DNA of 64,000 nucleotides from assembly GCA_902805855.1 (NCBI GenBank), contig CADCUJ010000010.1, positions 62,001 to 126,000 of the forward strand. Direction: 5' to 3'. This stretch comes from an uncultured Nocardioidaceae bacterium (lineage in GTDB: Bacteria; Actinomycetota; Actinomycetes; Propionibacteriales; Nocardioidaceae). The position numbers and the translations under genes are program-made. Numbering within the stretch: the stretch's first letter is position 1; every line of letters begins with the position of its first letter. Below, piece after piece: positions 14,044 to 22,986 of this stretch. Below the pieces are notes generated by a model, which saw only the letters and a list, made by a program, of their open reading frames with translations, searched no databases and was not told the DNA's origin.

Positions 14044-16167
14044 ATGCCGAGCCCGAGCACGACGGACGCAGTGTTGTCCGGTCACCGAGCACGGGTGGCC
14101 GACGCGACGATCACCGCGATGGCCGGACCCGACGCACGCCTGCGCGAGGACCAGCGGAGCGCTGTGGCAGCACTGTGCCAGGAGGCCTCACGGGTCCTCG
14201 TGGTGCAGGCCACGGGGTGGGGGAAGTCGGCGGTCTACTGGGCGGCGACCGCTATCCGCCGCGCTGAGGGCGACGGTCCCACCCTGGTGGTCTCGCCGCT
14301 GCTCTCCCTGATGCGCGACCAGGTGGTGGCGGCAGCGCGCGCCGGGCTGCGTGCGGAGACGCTGAACTCCGCCAACATCGGGCAGTGGTCGCAGATCGAG
14401 GCCGCGCTGCTCGCCGGACACGTCGACGCGCTCCTGGTCTCGCCCGAGCGGTTGGCCAACCCCGGCTTCGGTGCCCGGGTGCTCGAGTCCCTGGCCGGCC
14501 GACTCGGGCTGCTGGTGATCGACGAGGCGCACGCGGTCTCCGACTGGGGACACGACTTCCGACCCGACTACCGCCGCGTGTCCGACGTGCTGCAGCGACT
14601 GAGCCCGGCGACTCCGGTGCTCGCCACGACGGCAACCGCCAACGCGAGGGTCACCGAGGACGTGGCCACCCAGCTCGGCGCCTCGACCGTGGTGCTGCGC
14701 GGTCCACTGGCTCGGGCGAGCCTGGAGCTGTCCGTGGTCGGCAGCCTGTCTCCGGTCGAGCGGTACTCCTGGGTCGTCGACCACCTGCCGCAGCTTCCCG
14801 GCTCAGGCATCGTCTACACGCTGACCGTGGCCGACGCAGAACGCCTGGCCGCGGCCATCCGCGGCGTGCACGGTCCCGCCGTCGCGGTGGCTGCCTACAC
14901 CGGTCAGCTCGAGGGTCCGGCGCGGGAACGCCTCGAGGACGCGCTACGCGCCAACGAGCTGAAAGCCCTGGTGGCCACCTCGGCGCTGGGCATGGGCTAC
15001 GACAAACCGGACCTGGGGTTCGTCGTCCACGTCGGCGCGCCCCCGTCGCCGGTCTCCTACTACCAGCAGGTGGGTCGGGCCGGGCGGGCCATCCCCCGAG
15101 CTCACGCCGTTCTCCTGCCCTCGGAGGCCGACGCCGGGGTGTGGGACTACTTCGCGACCGCGACGATCCCGGTGCCGGAACAGGTGGAACGCGTCCTCGC
15201 GGCGCTGTCGTCGGAACCCACCGCCCCGGCGGCCGTGGAGGCAGAGTCCGGTGTCCGGCGAGGCCGGGTCGAGCTGCTGCTCAAGCAGCTGGCCGTGGAC
15301 GGCGTGGTCGAGCGGGTCGACCGGGGATGGGTGCGCACCGAGGTCCCGTGGTCCTTCGACGCCTCGCACTACGACGCTGTGGTGGCCGTGCGTCGGCGCG
15401 AGGCCGCGATCATGCAGTCCTACATCCGCGGTGAACGTTGCCTGATGCAGCTGCTGCAGGAGTCACTCGACGACCCGAGCGCCGCACCGTGCGGCCGGTG
15501 CTCGGTGTGCCGCGGAGGGCTGCCCGGCCCGGTGGCAGCCGACACCTCGCCCGGGACGGTCGAGTCGGTCACCCGGCTGCTGCGCGGGCAGGTGCACCTG
15601 CTGGAGCCGCGCAAGATGTGGCCGGGTGGGTCCTTCGGCGCTCGAGGCAAGATCGCGGCGGAGGAGATGGCCGAGGTCGGCCGGACCCTGGTGTTCGCGG
15701 ACGCCCCCGAGTGGCGAGACAGCGTCGCGGAGATGTTCGCCCGAGACGGCCTGGCGACCGACGAGGTGAAGCAGGCCTGCGTGCGCGTGCTGAGCGAGTG
15801 GCGGCACTCCTGGCCCAGGCGCCCGGAGGTGGTCGTGGACCTCCCGGCCGCCGGGTTCACGACCCTGACCCGAGACCTCGCCGACCATCTGGCAGGGACG
15901 GGCCGGCTGCAACGTTCATCGGTCCGGGTCGGCCGGCCGCTGAGGGACACTGCTCAGCTCGGCTCGGCGCAGGAGGCAGGACACTGGCGCGACTACCTCG
16001 AGCTCGGCGAACAGGTCGGCGCGGTGGACCCGGCGGTGGACGGGCGAGCCGTGCTGCTGGTCGTCGACGCCACCTCCTCACTGTGGCCGGTCACGATCGC
16101 CTCGGCTCTGCTCAGGCGAGCCGGGGCCACGATGGTGCTCCCGCTGCTGCTGCACCGCCGGCCGTGA
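14044..16167 (+). CDS. RecQ-family ATP-dependent DNA helicase with PRTase-like C-terminal domain
   Basis: A 707-residue superfamily 2 helicase. Motif I is QATGWGKS, motif Ia VVSPLLSLMRDQV, motif II IDEAHAVSDWGHDFRPDY (DEAH), motif III ATTATAN, and motifs V-VI ATSALGMGYDKPD and QQVGRAGRA. A RecQ-type zinc cluster follows (GERCLMQLL, then CGRCSVC), and a winged-helix-like part. The last ~50 residues (VLLVVDATSSLWPVTIASAL) resemble the end of a phosphoribosyltransferase fold, but the usual acidic pair and Gly-Thr of its phosphoribosyl loop are not intact. No HRDC domain is obvious. It probably unwinds recombination or repair intermediates. Confidence 0.88.
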   Translation: MPSPSTTDAVLSGHRARVADATITAMAGPDARLREDQRSAVAALCQEASRVLVVQATGWGKSAVYWAATAIRRAEGDGPTLVVSPLLSLMRDQVVAAARAGLRAETLNSANIGQWSQIEAALLAGHVDALLVSPERLANPGFGARVLESLAGRLGLLVIDEAHAVSDWGHDFRPDYRRVSDVLQRLSPATPVLATTATANARVTEDVATQLGASTVVLRGPLARASLELSVVGSLSPVERYSWVVDHLPQLPGSGIVYTLTVADAERLAAAIRGVHGPAVAVAAYTGQLEGPARERLEDALRANELKALVATSALGMGYDKPDLGFVVHVGAPPSPVSYYQQVGRAGRAIPRAHAVLLPSEADAGVWDYFATATIPVPEQVERVLAALSSEPTAPAAVEAESGVRRGRVELLLKQLAVDGVVERVDRGWVRTEVPWSFDASHYDAVVAVRRREAAIMQSYIRGERCLMQLLQESLDDPSAAPCGRCSVCRGGLPGPVAADTSPGTVESVTRLLRGQVHLLEPRKMWPGGSFGARGKIAAEEMAEVGRTLVFADAPEWRDSVAEMFARDGLATDEVKQACVRVLSEWRHSWPRRPEVVVDLPAAGFTTLTRDLADHLAGTGRLQRSSVRVGRPLRDTAQLGSAQEAGHWRDYLELGEQVGAVDPAVDGRAVLLVVDATSSLWPVTIASALLRRAGATMVLPLLLHRRP

Positions 16168-16510
16168 CCTGACCAGGACACCGATCGGTCTAGGCCACAG
16201 CCGCCGGCAATGTCCGGCTCGCCATGCTTTGCGATGCAGTGGGGGTAAAGCCTGCGTGCCCGCTGGTTCCCGCACCCGGTCGCGGGTAGGTCGCGGTGAT
16301 GGCTGAAGCGGTACGACGGGTGGGCGTGTCCTTGCGTCAGATCGCCCTGCCCGTGCTCGTCTACGTGATCTGCCTGCACGTGTTCCAGATCCTGCTGCTG
16401 CCCTGGCTCTGACCGAGTCCGGCAAGCACGCCCGGCGTTATCGGTGCGGCGCCTTGCGGGCGTGACCGGATTGGCTGACAGTGAGGGAATCGGGAAGACA
16501 GGGGCACACC
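16168..16510. other. Intergenic region between recQ-like gene and permease
   Basis: A 343-bp stretch with no standard-length gene. It holds a short hairpin, GCCGG-CAATGT-CCGGC at 16203-16218, without a T-run, so it is only a weak terminator candidate for the helicase transcript. It also holds a possible 37-codon membrane ORF at 16299-16412, described separately. The segment from 16413 to 16510 is expected to contain the permease promoter and ribosome-binding site, but I see no convincing -35/-10 pair. I found no tRNA or recognisable riboswitch core. Confidence 0.6.
16299..16412 (+). CDS. Possible 37-residue single-helix membrane protein
   Basis: ATG 16299 to TGA 16412 would encode a 37-residue peptide. 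It begins with a basic stretch (MAEAVRRVGVSLRQ) and continues into one hydrophobic helix (IALPVLVYVICLHVFQILLL), ending Pro-Trp-Leu. Positive-inside charge followed by a 20-residue helix is what a genuine small membrane protein looks like, and the region otherwise has no gene. The ribosome-binding site is weak (GGTAGGTCGCGGTG upstream). It precedes the amino-acid permease by about 100 bp, so an accessory role is conceivable. Chance occurrence cannot be excluded. Confidence 0.4.
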   Translation: MAEAVRRVGVSLRQIALPVLVYVICLHVFQILLLPWL

Positions 16511-17953
16511 ATGAGCACACAGGTCGACACGACACGAGACACCGGCGACGAGCCCAGCCTGAAACGGGTTCTCGGGCCGAAGCTGCTGCTGCTGTTCATC
16601 GTCGGGGACATCTTGGGCTCCGGCGTCTACGCGATCACCGGGGACGTCGCCGGTGAGGTCGGTGGCGCGGCCTGGGCGCCGTTCCTGGTGGCGTTCGGGG
16701 TGGCGCTGCTGACCGCCTTCGCGTACATGGAGCTGGTCACCAAGTACCCGCAGGCGGCCGGCGCGGCGCTCTACACCCACAAGGCTTTCGGGATCCACTT
16801 CGTGACCTTCCTGGTGGCGTTCGCGGTCATCTGCTCCGGTATCACCAGCGCGTCGACGTCGGCGAACGTCCTCGCGGAGAACCTGCTGGCCGGGCTGGAC
16901 GGGGTGAACCTCGGGATCGGCAGCAGCGACGGCTTGATCACCGTGGTGGCGCTCGCGTTCATGCTGCTCCTGGCGCTGATCAACCTGCGTGGCGTCGGGG
17001 AGAGCGTCAAGTTCAACGTGGTCCTCACGATCGTGGAGATCCTCGCCCTGCTGATCGTGATCGGGATCGGCTTCTATGCGATGGGCCAGGGAAACGCCGA
17101 CTTCGGGCGCGCGATGGTGTTCGAGACCTCGGAAGGCAAGAGCCTGTTCCTCGCGGTCACCGCGGGCACCGCGCTCGCGTTCTTCGCCATGGTCGGGTTC
17201 GAGGACTCGGTCAACATGGTCGAGGAGACCCACGAGCCGGAGCGCATCTTCCCCAAGGTGATGTTGTCCGGTCTAGGGATAGCCGCGTTCATCTACGTGC
17301 TGGTCTCGATCGCAGCCGTCTCCGTGATCCCGGTCGGCGACCTTGCCGCGTCCGACACCGCGCTGCTCGACGTCGTCGCCGCAGGGTCGCCCGACTTCCC
17401 GATCGACACCGTCTTCCCGTTCATGACGGTCTTCGCCGTCGCGAACACGTCGCTGATCAACATGCTGATGGCCAGCCGGCTGCTCTACGGGATGGGTCGC
17501 CAAGACGTCCTGCCTCGCAGCCTGGGCAAGGTGCTGTCGGAGCGGCGCACCCCGTGGGTGGCCATCGCCTTCTCGACGTTGCTGGCGCTCGGGTTGATCA
17601 TCGTGGTCGGCCTCGCGCTCGGCGACGACACCATCGAGGCACTCTCCGGCACAACGGCGCTGCTGCTGCTGTGTGTGTTCACCGTGGTCAATGTCACCGT
17701 CCTGGTGCTGCGCCGCGACCACGTCGACCGGAGCCACTTCGTCGCACCGACGGTGCTGCCGGCGCTCGGCGCGCTGGCCTGCGCCTTCCTCGTCGGCCCG
17801 TGGGCACGTGAGCGCGCGGACTGGGTCCAGTACGAGATCGCCGCCGGCCTGATCGTCGTGGGCATCGTGCTGTGGCTGCTGACCTGGCTGACCAACCGAG
17901 GCATCCGGGCCAAGAAGACCGGCTTCCGTGACCCCGACCAGCTCGGCGGTTGA
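16511..17953 (+). CDS. APC-family amino acid permease
   Basis: A 480-residue transporter of the amino acid-polyamine-organocation superfamily with about 12 to 14 helices. The first helix has the family signature IVGDILGSGVYAITGD (Gly-rich unwound segment of TM1). The TM6 region has AFFAMVGFEDSVNMVEETHEPERIFP, and MASRLLYGMGRQDVLPRSL is the typical loop after TM8. The start ATG 16511 gives a short hydrophilic N-terminus (MSTQVDTTRDTGDEPSLKRV). Substrate is not predictable; the sequence is closest in style to cationic or broad amino-acid permeases. It stands alone, 23 bp before aroG on the same strand, so some read-through is likely. Confidence 0.88.
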   Translation: MSTQVDTTRDTGDEPSLKRVLGPKLLLLFIVGDILGSGVYAITGDVAGEVGGAAWAPFLVAFGVALLTAFAYMELVTKYPQAAGAALYTHKAFGIHFVTFLVAFAVICSGITSASTSANVLAENLLAGLDGVNLGIGSSDGLITVVALAFMLLLALINLRGVGESVKFNVVLTIVEILALLIVIGIGFYAMGQGNADFGRAMVFETSEGKSLFLAVTAGTALAFFAMVGFEDSVNMVEETHEPERIFPKVMLSGLGIAAFIYVLVSIAAVSVIPVGDLAASDTALLDVVAAGSPDFPIDTVFPFMTVFAVANTSLINMLMASRLLYGMGRQDVLPRSLGKVLSERRTPWVAIAFSTLLALGLIIVVGLALGDDTIEALSGTTALLLLCVFTVVNVTVLVLRRDHVDRSHFVAPTVLPALGALACAFLVGPWARERADWVQYEIAAGLIVVGIVLWLLTWLTNRGIRAKKTGFRDPDQLGG

Positions 17954-17976
17954 TCGCCGGAACGTAGGCTGGGGGA

Positions 17977-19329
17977 GTGAGCATCCCGGAGCTGTCGACT
18001 CTGCGCGCCCTCGGCGTGGCGCAGCAGCCGCAGTGGCCCGACCCGGCCGAGCTCGACCAGGCGGTGCAGCGACTGCGCGCGGTGCCACCGCTGGTGTTCG
18101 CCGGCGAGTGCGACGACCTGAAGGCGAAGCTCGCGGCCGTCGCCCGAGGAGACGCATTCCTGCTCCAGGGGGGTGACTGCGCCGAGACGTTCGGCGGGGT
18201 CACCGCCGACAACGTGCGCAACAAGCTCCGGGTGCTGCTCCAGATGGCCGTCGTGCTCACCTACGCCGCCTCGGTGCCGGTGGTGAAGCTGGGACGGCTC
18301 GCCGGTCAGTACGCCAAGCCGAGGACCTCCGACACTGAGGTCCGCGAAGGCAGCACGCTCCCGGCCTACCGCGGCGACGCCGTGAACGGCTTCGACTTCA
18401 CTCCGGAGGCGCGGCGCCCCGACCCGCGACGACTGGTCGAGGTCTACAACTCCTCGGCCGCGACCCTCAACCTGGTGCGCGCCTTCGTCACCGGCGGGTA
18501 CGCCGACCTCCGCCAGGTGCACACCTGGAACACCGACTTCGTCCGGTCCTCGCCTGTGGGCCGCCGCTACGAGCAGCTGGCGGGCGAGATCGACCGCGCG
18601 CTGACGTTCATGCAGGCGATCGGGGCCGATCCCGACGAGTTCCATCGCGTCGACTTCCACTCCAGCCACGAGGCGCTGATCCTCGAGTACGAGCACGCAC
18701 TGACCCGGATCGACTCGCGCACGCAGACGCCGTACGACGTCTCCGCGCACCTCGTCTGGATCGGAGAGCGCACCCGACAGATCGACGGAGCCCACGTCGA
18801 GCTGCTCTCGCACATCCAGAACCCGATCGGGGTCAAGCTCGGCCCGAGCGCGACCGCCGACGAGGCGATCGCGCTCGCGGAGAAGCTGGACCCGGAGCGC
18901 GAGCCAGGTCGGCTCACCTTCATCACCCGGATGGGCGCGGGCCGGGTGCGCGACGTGCTGCCGACGATCGTGGAGAAGGTCACCTCGGCAGGCGTGCAGG
19001 TGGCGTGGGTCTGCGACCCGATGCACGGCAACACGTTCGCGGCGTCCTCGGGCTACAAGACTCGCCGCTTCGACGACGTGATCGCCGAGGTCCAGGGGTT
19101 CTTCGACGTACATCGCTCGCTCGGCACCTGGCCGGGCGGGATCCACGTGGAGCTCACCGGCGACGACGTCACCGAGTGCGTCGGGGGCGGTGAGGCGCTG
19201 GCCGAGGTCGACCTGGGACACCGGTACGAGTCCGCCTGCGACCCCAGGTTGAACCGTGTCCAGTCCCTGGAGCTGTCGTTCCTCGTCGCCGAGATGCTGC
19301 GCACCGTCCAGACCACCGACCCCAGCTGA
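17977..19329 (+). CDS. aroG: Class II 3-deoxy-7-phosphoheptulonate (DAHP) synthase
   Basis: A 450-residue class II DAHP synthase, the first enzyme of the shikimate pathway, condensing phosphoenolpyruvate and erythrose 4-phosphate. GTG 17977 follows the strong ribosome-binding site GGGGGA. Conserved class II segments are [12 protein letters not shown] (with the metal-binding Cys), [44 protein letters not shown] and [11 protein letters not shown]. Length matches the M. tuberculosis enzyme, which is feedback-regulated and complexes with chorismate mutase; that is family knowledge. Its stop overlaps the threonine aldolase start by one base (TGATG). Confidence 0.95.
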   Translation: MSIPELSTLRALGVAQQPQWPDPAELDQAVQRLRAVPPLVFAGECDDLKAKLAAVARGDAFLLQGGDCAETFGGVTADNVRNKLRVLLQMAVVLTYAASVPVVKLGRLAGQYAKPRTSDTEVREGSTLPAYRGDAVNGFDFTPEARRPDPRRLVEVYNSSAATLNLVRAFVTGGYADLRQVHTWNTDFVRSSPVGRRYEQLAGEIDRALTFMQAIGADPDEFHRVDFHSSHEALILEYEHALTRIDSRTQTPYDVSAHLVWIGERTRQIDGAHVELLSHIQNPIGVKLGPSATADEAIALAEKLDPEREPGRLTFITRMGAGRVRDVLPTIVEKVTSAGVQVAWVCDPMHGNTFAASSGYKTRRFDDVIAEVQGFFDVHRSLGTWPGGIHVELTGDDVTECVGGGEALAEVDLGHRYESACDPRLNRVQSLELSFLVAEMLRTVQTTDPS

Positions 19330-20333
19330 TGATCGACCTCCGCAGCGACACCGTCACCACGCCGGGTCCGGGCATGCGCTCGGCCATGGCCGGCGCCGCT
19401 GTCGGGGACGACGTGTACGCGGAGGACCCCACTGTCCGCGAGCTCGAGGAGCGCATTGCCGGGCTGTTCGGTCACGAGGCGGCGCTGTTCACCCCCACCG
19501 GGTCGATGGCCAACGTGCTCGCGCTGCGCACCCTGGTGGGCGTCGGACAGGAGGTCCTGTGCGAGTCGTCCGCGCACATCGCGCGCGCCGAGCTCGGCGC
19601 GCACGCAGCCTTCACGGGCCTGACCATGCGGACCTGGACAGGGCGCGGGGGCGGCATCGACCTGCCGGCGATCGAGGCGATGTTCGCCCCTGACCTGGGC
19701 CCGTTCTTCGTCCCGACCAAGGCGGTCTCGATCGAGAACACGCACAACTTCGGCGGCGGCGCGGTGCTCGACATGGCCTCGATCCACGCCGTGGCGCAGT
19801 TCGTGCACGACCGCGGCGCTGCTCTGCACATGGACGGAGCTCGGATCTGGAACGCCCACGTGGCCACCGGCACCCCGCTGAGCGAGTACGGCGCCGCGGT
19901 CGACGTCCTCGCTGTGTGTCTGAGCAAGGGACTGGGGGCCCCGGTGGGCTCGCTGGTGATCGGCTCAGAGGAGGCGATCGCGGAGTCCCGCGTGTGGCGC
20001 AAGCGGATGGGCGGTGGGATGCGCCAGGTCGGGATTCTGGCCGCCGCGGGCCTGTTCGCGCTGGACCACCATCTCGCCCGGTTGCACGAGGACCACGCGA
20101 ACGCGCGACTCCTTGCCGAGGCATGCGGCGTGGATCCTGCGTCCGTGGACACCAACATCGTCGTGGTCGACGTGCCCGACGCCGCGGCCGTGGTCGCCGC
20201 CGCGGCCGAGCAGGACGTGCTCATCGGCGCGGTCGGTCCTCGCACAGCCCGAGTGGTCACCCACCTCGGCATCACCCGGGACGAGGCCGACTCCGCCGCG
20301 TCCGTGCTCGCCAAGGTGCTCGGCTCCAGCTGA
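19329..20333 (+). CDS. ltaE: Low-specificity L-threonine aldolase
   Basis: A 334-residue fold-type I PLP enzyme that cleaves L-threonine or allo-threonine to glycine and acetaldehyde. The N-terminus [20 protein letters not shown] is a hallmark of the family. [19 protein letters not shown] and [16 protein letters not shown] (with the PLP-interacting Asp) follow, and the Schiff-base Lys is in [17 protein letters not shown]. The start is coupled to the aroG stop by a TGATG overlap, suggesting one transcript. A metabolic reason for pairing with aroG is not obvious. Confidence 0.9.
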   Translation: MIDLRSDTVTTPGPGMRSAMAGAAVGDDVYAEDPTVRELEERIAGLFGHEAALFTPTGSMANVLALRTLVGVGQEVLCESSAHIARAELGAHAAFTGLTMRTWTGRGGGIDLPAIEAMFAPDLGPFFVPTKAVSIENTHNFGGGAVLDMASIHAVAQFVHDRGAALHMDGARIWNAHVATGTPLSEYGAAVDVLAVCLSKGLGAPVGSLVIGSEEAIAESRVWRKRMGGGMRQVGILAAAGLFALDHHLARLHEDHANARLLAEACGVDPASVDTNIVVVDVPDAAAVVAAAAEQDVLIGAVGPRTARVVTHLGITRDEADSAASVLAKVLGSS

Positions 20334-20377
20334 GGGACCGCCGGTTTCACCCCGAGTGGCCGGGGTACCAGCCCAGC

Positions 20378-20872
20378 ATGATGGACCGACGGCTGCTCGC
20401 GGTGTACCTCAACAACCACCTGACCGGCGCCTCGGGCGGACTGGAGCTGTTCCGGCGCGCCGCACGTCAGCATGCCGGGTCCGACCGCGGCACCGAGCTG
20501 GCCAGGTTGGCTGACGAGGTCGAAGCGGACCGGCGCACGCTGCGCGAGCTGATGGGTCGGCTCGAGGTGGAGGAGAACAAGGCGATGACGACCTTGGGCT
20601 GGGTGGGAGCCAAGGTCGGGCAGCTCAAGCCGAACGGCTACGTGGTTCGTCGCTCGCCGCTCTCGGACGTCATCGAACTCGAAGGCCTGCGGATGGCGAT
20701 CGCTGGCAAGCAGTCGGGCTGGCAGGTGCTGCGGGCCGTGGCGGTGCACGACTCCCGGGTCACCCGCGAAGAGATGGAGACACTGCTCGAGCGAGCAGCC
20801 GACCAGTCCGAGCGGTTGTACCGCTTGCACCTCCAGATCGCCGAGGAGCAGCTGGAGCAGGCCGAGCAGTAG
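20378..20872 (+). CDS. Hypothetical helical protein (ferritin-like/four-helix bundle)
   Basis: A 164-residue protein starting at ATG 20378 (a second ATG follows directly at 20381). It is almost entirely alpha-helical, with blocks RRLLAVYLNNHLTGASGGLE, RGTELARLADEVEADRRTLRE, VIELEGLRMAIAGKQSGWQ and EEMETLLERAADQSERLYRL that suggest a four-helix bundle. A ferritin-like relationship is possible, although I do not see a complete di-iron Glu/His set. It lies 44 bp after the threonine aldolase gene and converges on the PknL-like kinase gene with 30 bp between stops. Function unknown. Confidence 0.75.
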   Translation: MMDRRLLAVYLNNHLTGASGGLELFRRAARQHAGSDRGTELARLADEVEADRRTLRELMGRLEVEENKAMTTLGWVGAKVGQLKPNGYVVRRSPLSDVIELEGLRMAIAGKQSGWQVLRAVAVHDSRVTREEMETLLERAADQSERLYRLHLQIAEEQLEQAEQ

Positions 20873-20902
20873 CAGCTGGAGCCGGCCGTGCGGTGAGCGG
20901 CC

Positions 20903-22855
20903 TCAGACGAGGTACAGCGTGATGACACTGCCCTCAGGAGCGCGGGCGCCTTCCGCAGGGTCGGTCTCGACAACGTACTCGAGCCCGACGTAGAGCGAGC
21001 TGGTCTCGGTGACGACCCCGAAGCCGGCCTCCTGCATCCGTCGGGTCGCCTCGTCGACGCCGACCCCGGCGACCGTGGGGACCTCCACCATGACCGGTCC
21101 TTCGGAGACGATCAGCTCGACGGCGTCGCCGCGGAAGAGCCGACCGGAGTCCGGCGACTGCGTGATCACCTCACCCTCAGGGACCTCGGCGTCGTTCTCG
21201 GCGCTGACCTCCACCTCGAAGCCCTGCTCGGTGAGCCTCTGCTCGGCGCGCTCAGCGGCCACGCCGGTGACGTCAGCCACCGCGACCGGCCGGGGACCCT
21301 TGCTGAGCAGCAGATCGACGGAGGTCCCCGACTTGACCGTGCTGCCCGGCCGGGGGGTGACGGCGAGCACCGCGCCGGCCGGGAGGCTGGGGTGGAATCG
21401 GCGGCTGGTGTCGCCGACCTCGAGCCGGACGTCCCCGATCGCGTCAGCCGCCTCGTCGCGGGTGAGTCCGCGCAGCGCCGGGACGTCGTAGCGCTCGGGT
21501 CCCTTCGAGATCACCGCCCACACCGTGCCGTCGGCAGTGATGCTCGCCCCCGCTGCCGGATCGGTGCTGATCACCGACCCAGCGCTCACCGTCTCGGAGT
21601 ACCGACGCTCCGCCACCCGGAACACCAGGCCGGCCGCTCGTACGTCGTCGCCTGCCTGGGCGCGGCTGAGGTTGACCACCCCTGGGGTCGGGGCGTAGCG
21701 GCCCATGCCGAACCACCAGCCGGCCGCACCGGCGGCCACGGCGAGGGCCAGCACCAGCACCAAGAGAAGCGGACCTCTGCGAGAGCGGGGGGCAGGCGGG
21801 CGCCTGTCCTGGCGCTCGGGCCGACGCTGAGGACGCCGCGCGATGACCGCGGTCTGGTCGACGGCCTCGCTCGGCTCGAGGATCGTGGGGGTGAGGTGTC
21901 TGGCCCCTTGATCGAGGGCTGGGTCCTCCTCGAAGCGCACCGTAGCCATCGGGATCAGGTCGGCGGTGAGCTCCGGGTCGTCCGGGACGCCGTGGTCGAG
22001 CGCGGACCGGACCCGTCGCACCTGGTGCAGCAGGACACCAGCGTCTGCCGGGCGGAGGTCGCGATCGCGGGCGGTGGCGCGGGCGACCAGCGCGTCCATG
22101 TAGGGCGGGATCGGCGGCCCGCCGTCCACCGCGCTGGAGGGCGGAGGCACGTCTTGGTGCACGTGCTTGTAGGCGACCTGGATCGGGGAGTCGCCTTCGT
22201 GTGGCTTGCGCCCGGTGAGCATCTCGTAGAGCAGCACCCCGGCGGCGTACACGTCGGAGCGCGCGTCGGCGCGGCCATCGAGGACCAGCTCGGGAGAGAG
22301 GTAGGAGACGGTGCCGATCAAGACGCCACCGGTGGTGGTGTGCTGCGTCTCGGTGCTCACCGCCCTGGCCAGGCCGAAGTCGGCGACCTTGACCCGACCG
22401 TCGTCGGCGAGCAGCACGTTCTCCGGCTTCACGTCCCGGTGGATCATGCCGGCGCGGTGAGCGGCGGCCAGCGCGGACAGGATCGGGTCGAGGAGGGCGA
22501 GTGCCTTCGCCGAAGACATCGGGGAGTCCGATCGGATCAAATCGCGCAGCGTGTGACCGGGAACGTACTCCATGGCCAAGAACAACGTGCCCTGGTCATC
22601 GCCCTGGTCGAAGACCCCGACCACGTTGGGATGCGAGAGCCTGGCCGCAGACCTCGCCTCGCGGACGAACCTGGCGGCGAACTCGGCGTCGTCGCCGAGG
22701 CCTGCGTGCATGACCTTCAGCGCGCACAACCGGTCCAGTCGCAGGTCGGTGGCCTCGTAGACCGAGGCCATCCCCCCGCGGGCGACCTGAGCACCGACGA
22801 GGTAGCGACCGTCGAGCAGACGGCCGATCATCGGGTCGGTGATGGTCCGGTCCAC
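20903..22855 (-). CDS. pknL: PASTA-domain serine/threonine protein kinase, PknL-like
   Basis: A 650-residue transmembrane Ser/Thr kinase. The start is GTG 22855, giving VDRTITDPMIGRLLDGRY. Kinase motifs are VARGGMASVYEA (glycine loop), CALKVM (ATP Lys), MIHRDVKPENVL (catalytic Asp) and VADFGLA, followed by GTVSYLSPE. A juxtamembrane linker precedes one helix (GPLLLVLVLALAVAAGAAGWW). Outside the cell are about four PASTA repeats, recognisable by YDVPALRGLTRDEA and VEVPTVAGVGVDEATRRM. PASTA domains bind muropeptides or lipid II in related kinases. Proximity to aroG and an Rv2175c homologue matches M. tuberculosis pknL, which supports the name. Confidence 0.9.
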   Translation of the reverse strand: MDRTITDPMIGRLLDGRYLVGAQVARGGMASVYEATDLRLDRLCALKVMHAGLGDDAEFAARFVREARSAARLSHPNVVGVFDQGDDQGTLFLAMEYVPGHTLRDLIRSDSPMSSAKALALLDPILSALAAAHRAGMIHRDVKPENVLLADDGRVKVADFGLARAVSTETQHTTTGGVLIGTVSYLSPELVLDGRADARSDVYAAGVLLYEMLTGRKPHEGDSPIQVAYKHVHQDVPPPSSAVDGGPPIPPYMDALVARATARDRDLRPADAGVLLHQVRRVRSALDHGVPDDPELTADLIPMATVRFEEDPALDQGARHLTPTILEPSEAVDQTAVIARRPQRRPERQDRRPPAPRSRRGPLLLVLVLALAVAAGAAGWWFGMGRYAPTPGVVNLSRAQAGDDVRAAGLVFRVAERRYSETVSAGSVISTDPAAGASITADGTVWAVISKGPERYDVPALRGLTRDEAADAIGDVRLEVGDTSRRFHPSLPAGAVLAVTPRPGSTVKSGTSVDLLLSKGPRPVAVADVTGVAAERAEQRLTEQGFEVEVSAENDAEVPEGEVITQSPDSGRLFRGDAVELIVSEGPVMVEVPTVAGVGVDEATRRMQEAGFGVVTETSSLYVGLEYVVETDPAEGARAPEGSVITLYLV

Positions 22856-22986
22856 GACGGGTCTTCCTCCACGCGGTCGGGCTGGGGAGGTTCCCGACTC
22901 AACTTCGCAGTTTAGGGCGGCGGCTGCGGCTCTCGGGGCACCACGAGCTCCCGCGTGGCGGGCGCCGGCAGCCCGCCCTGGTCGGT

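Noticed and set aside
16203-16218. Hairpin GCCGG-CAATGT-CCGGC as a terminator after the recQ-like gene
   Set aside because: Stem of only 5 bp and no T-run; such stems are frequent by chance at this GC content.
16168-16510. A riboswitch before the permease
   Set aside because: I looked for glycine, lysine, cyclic-di-AMP and SAM cores and saw no convincing conserved boxes.
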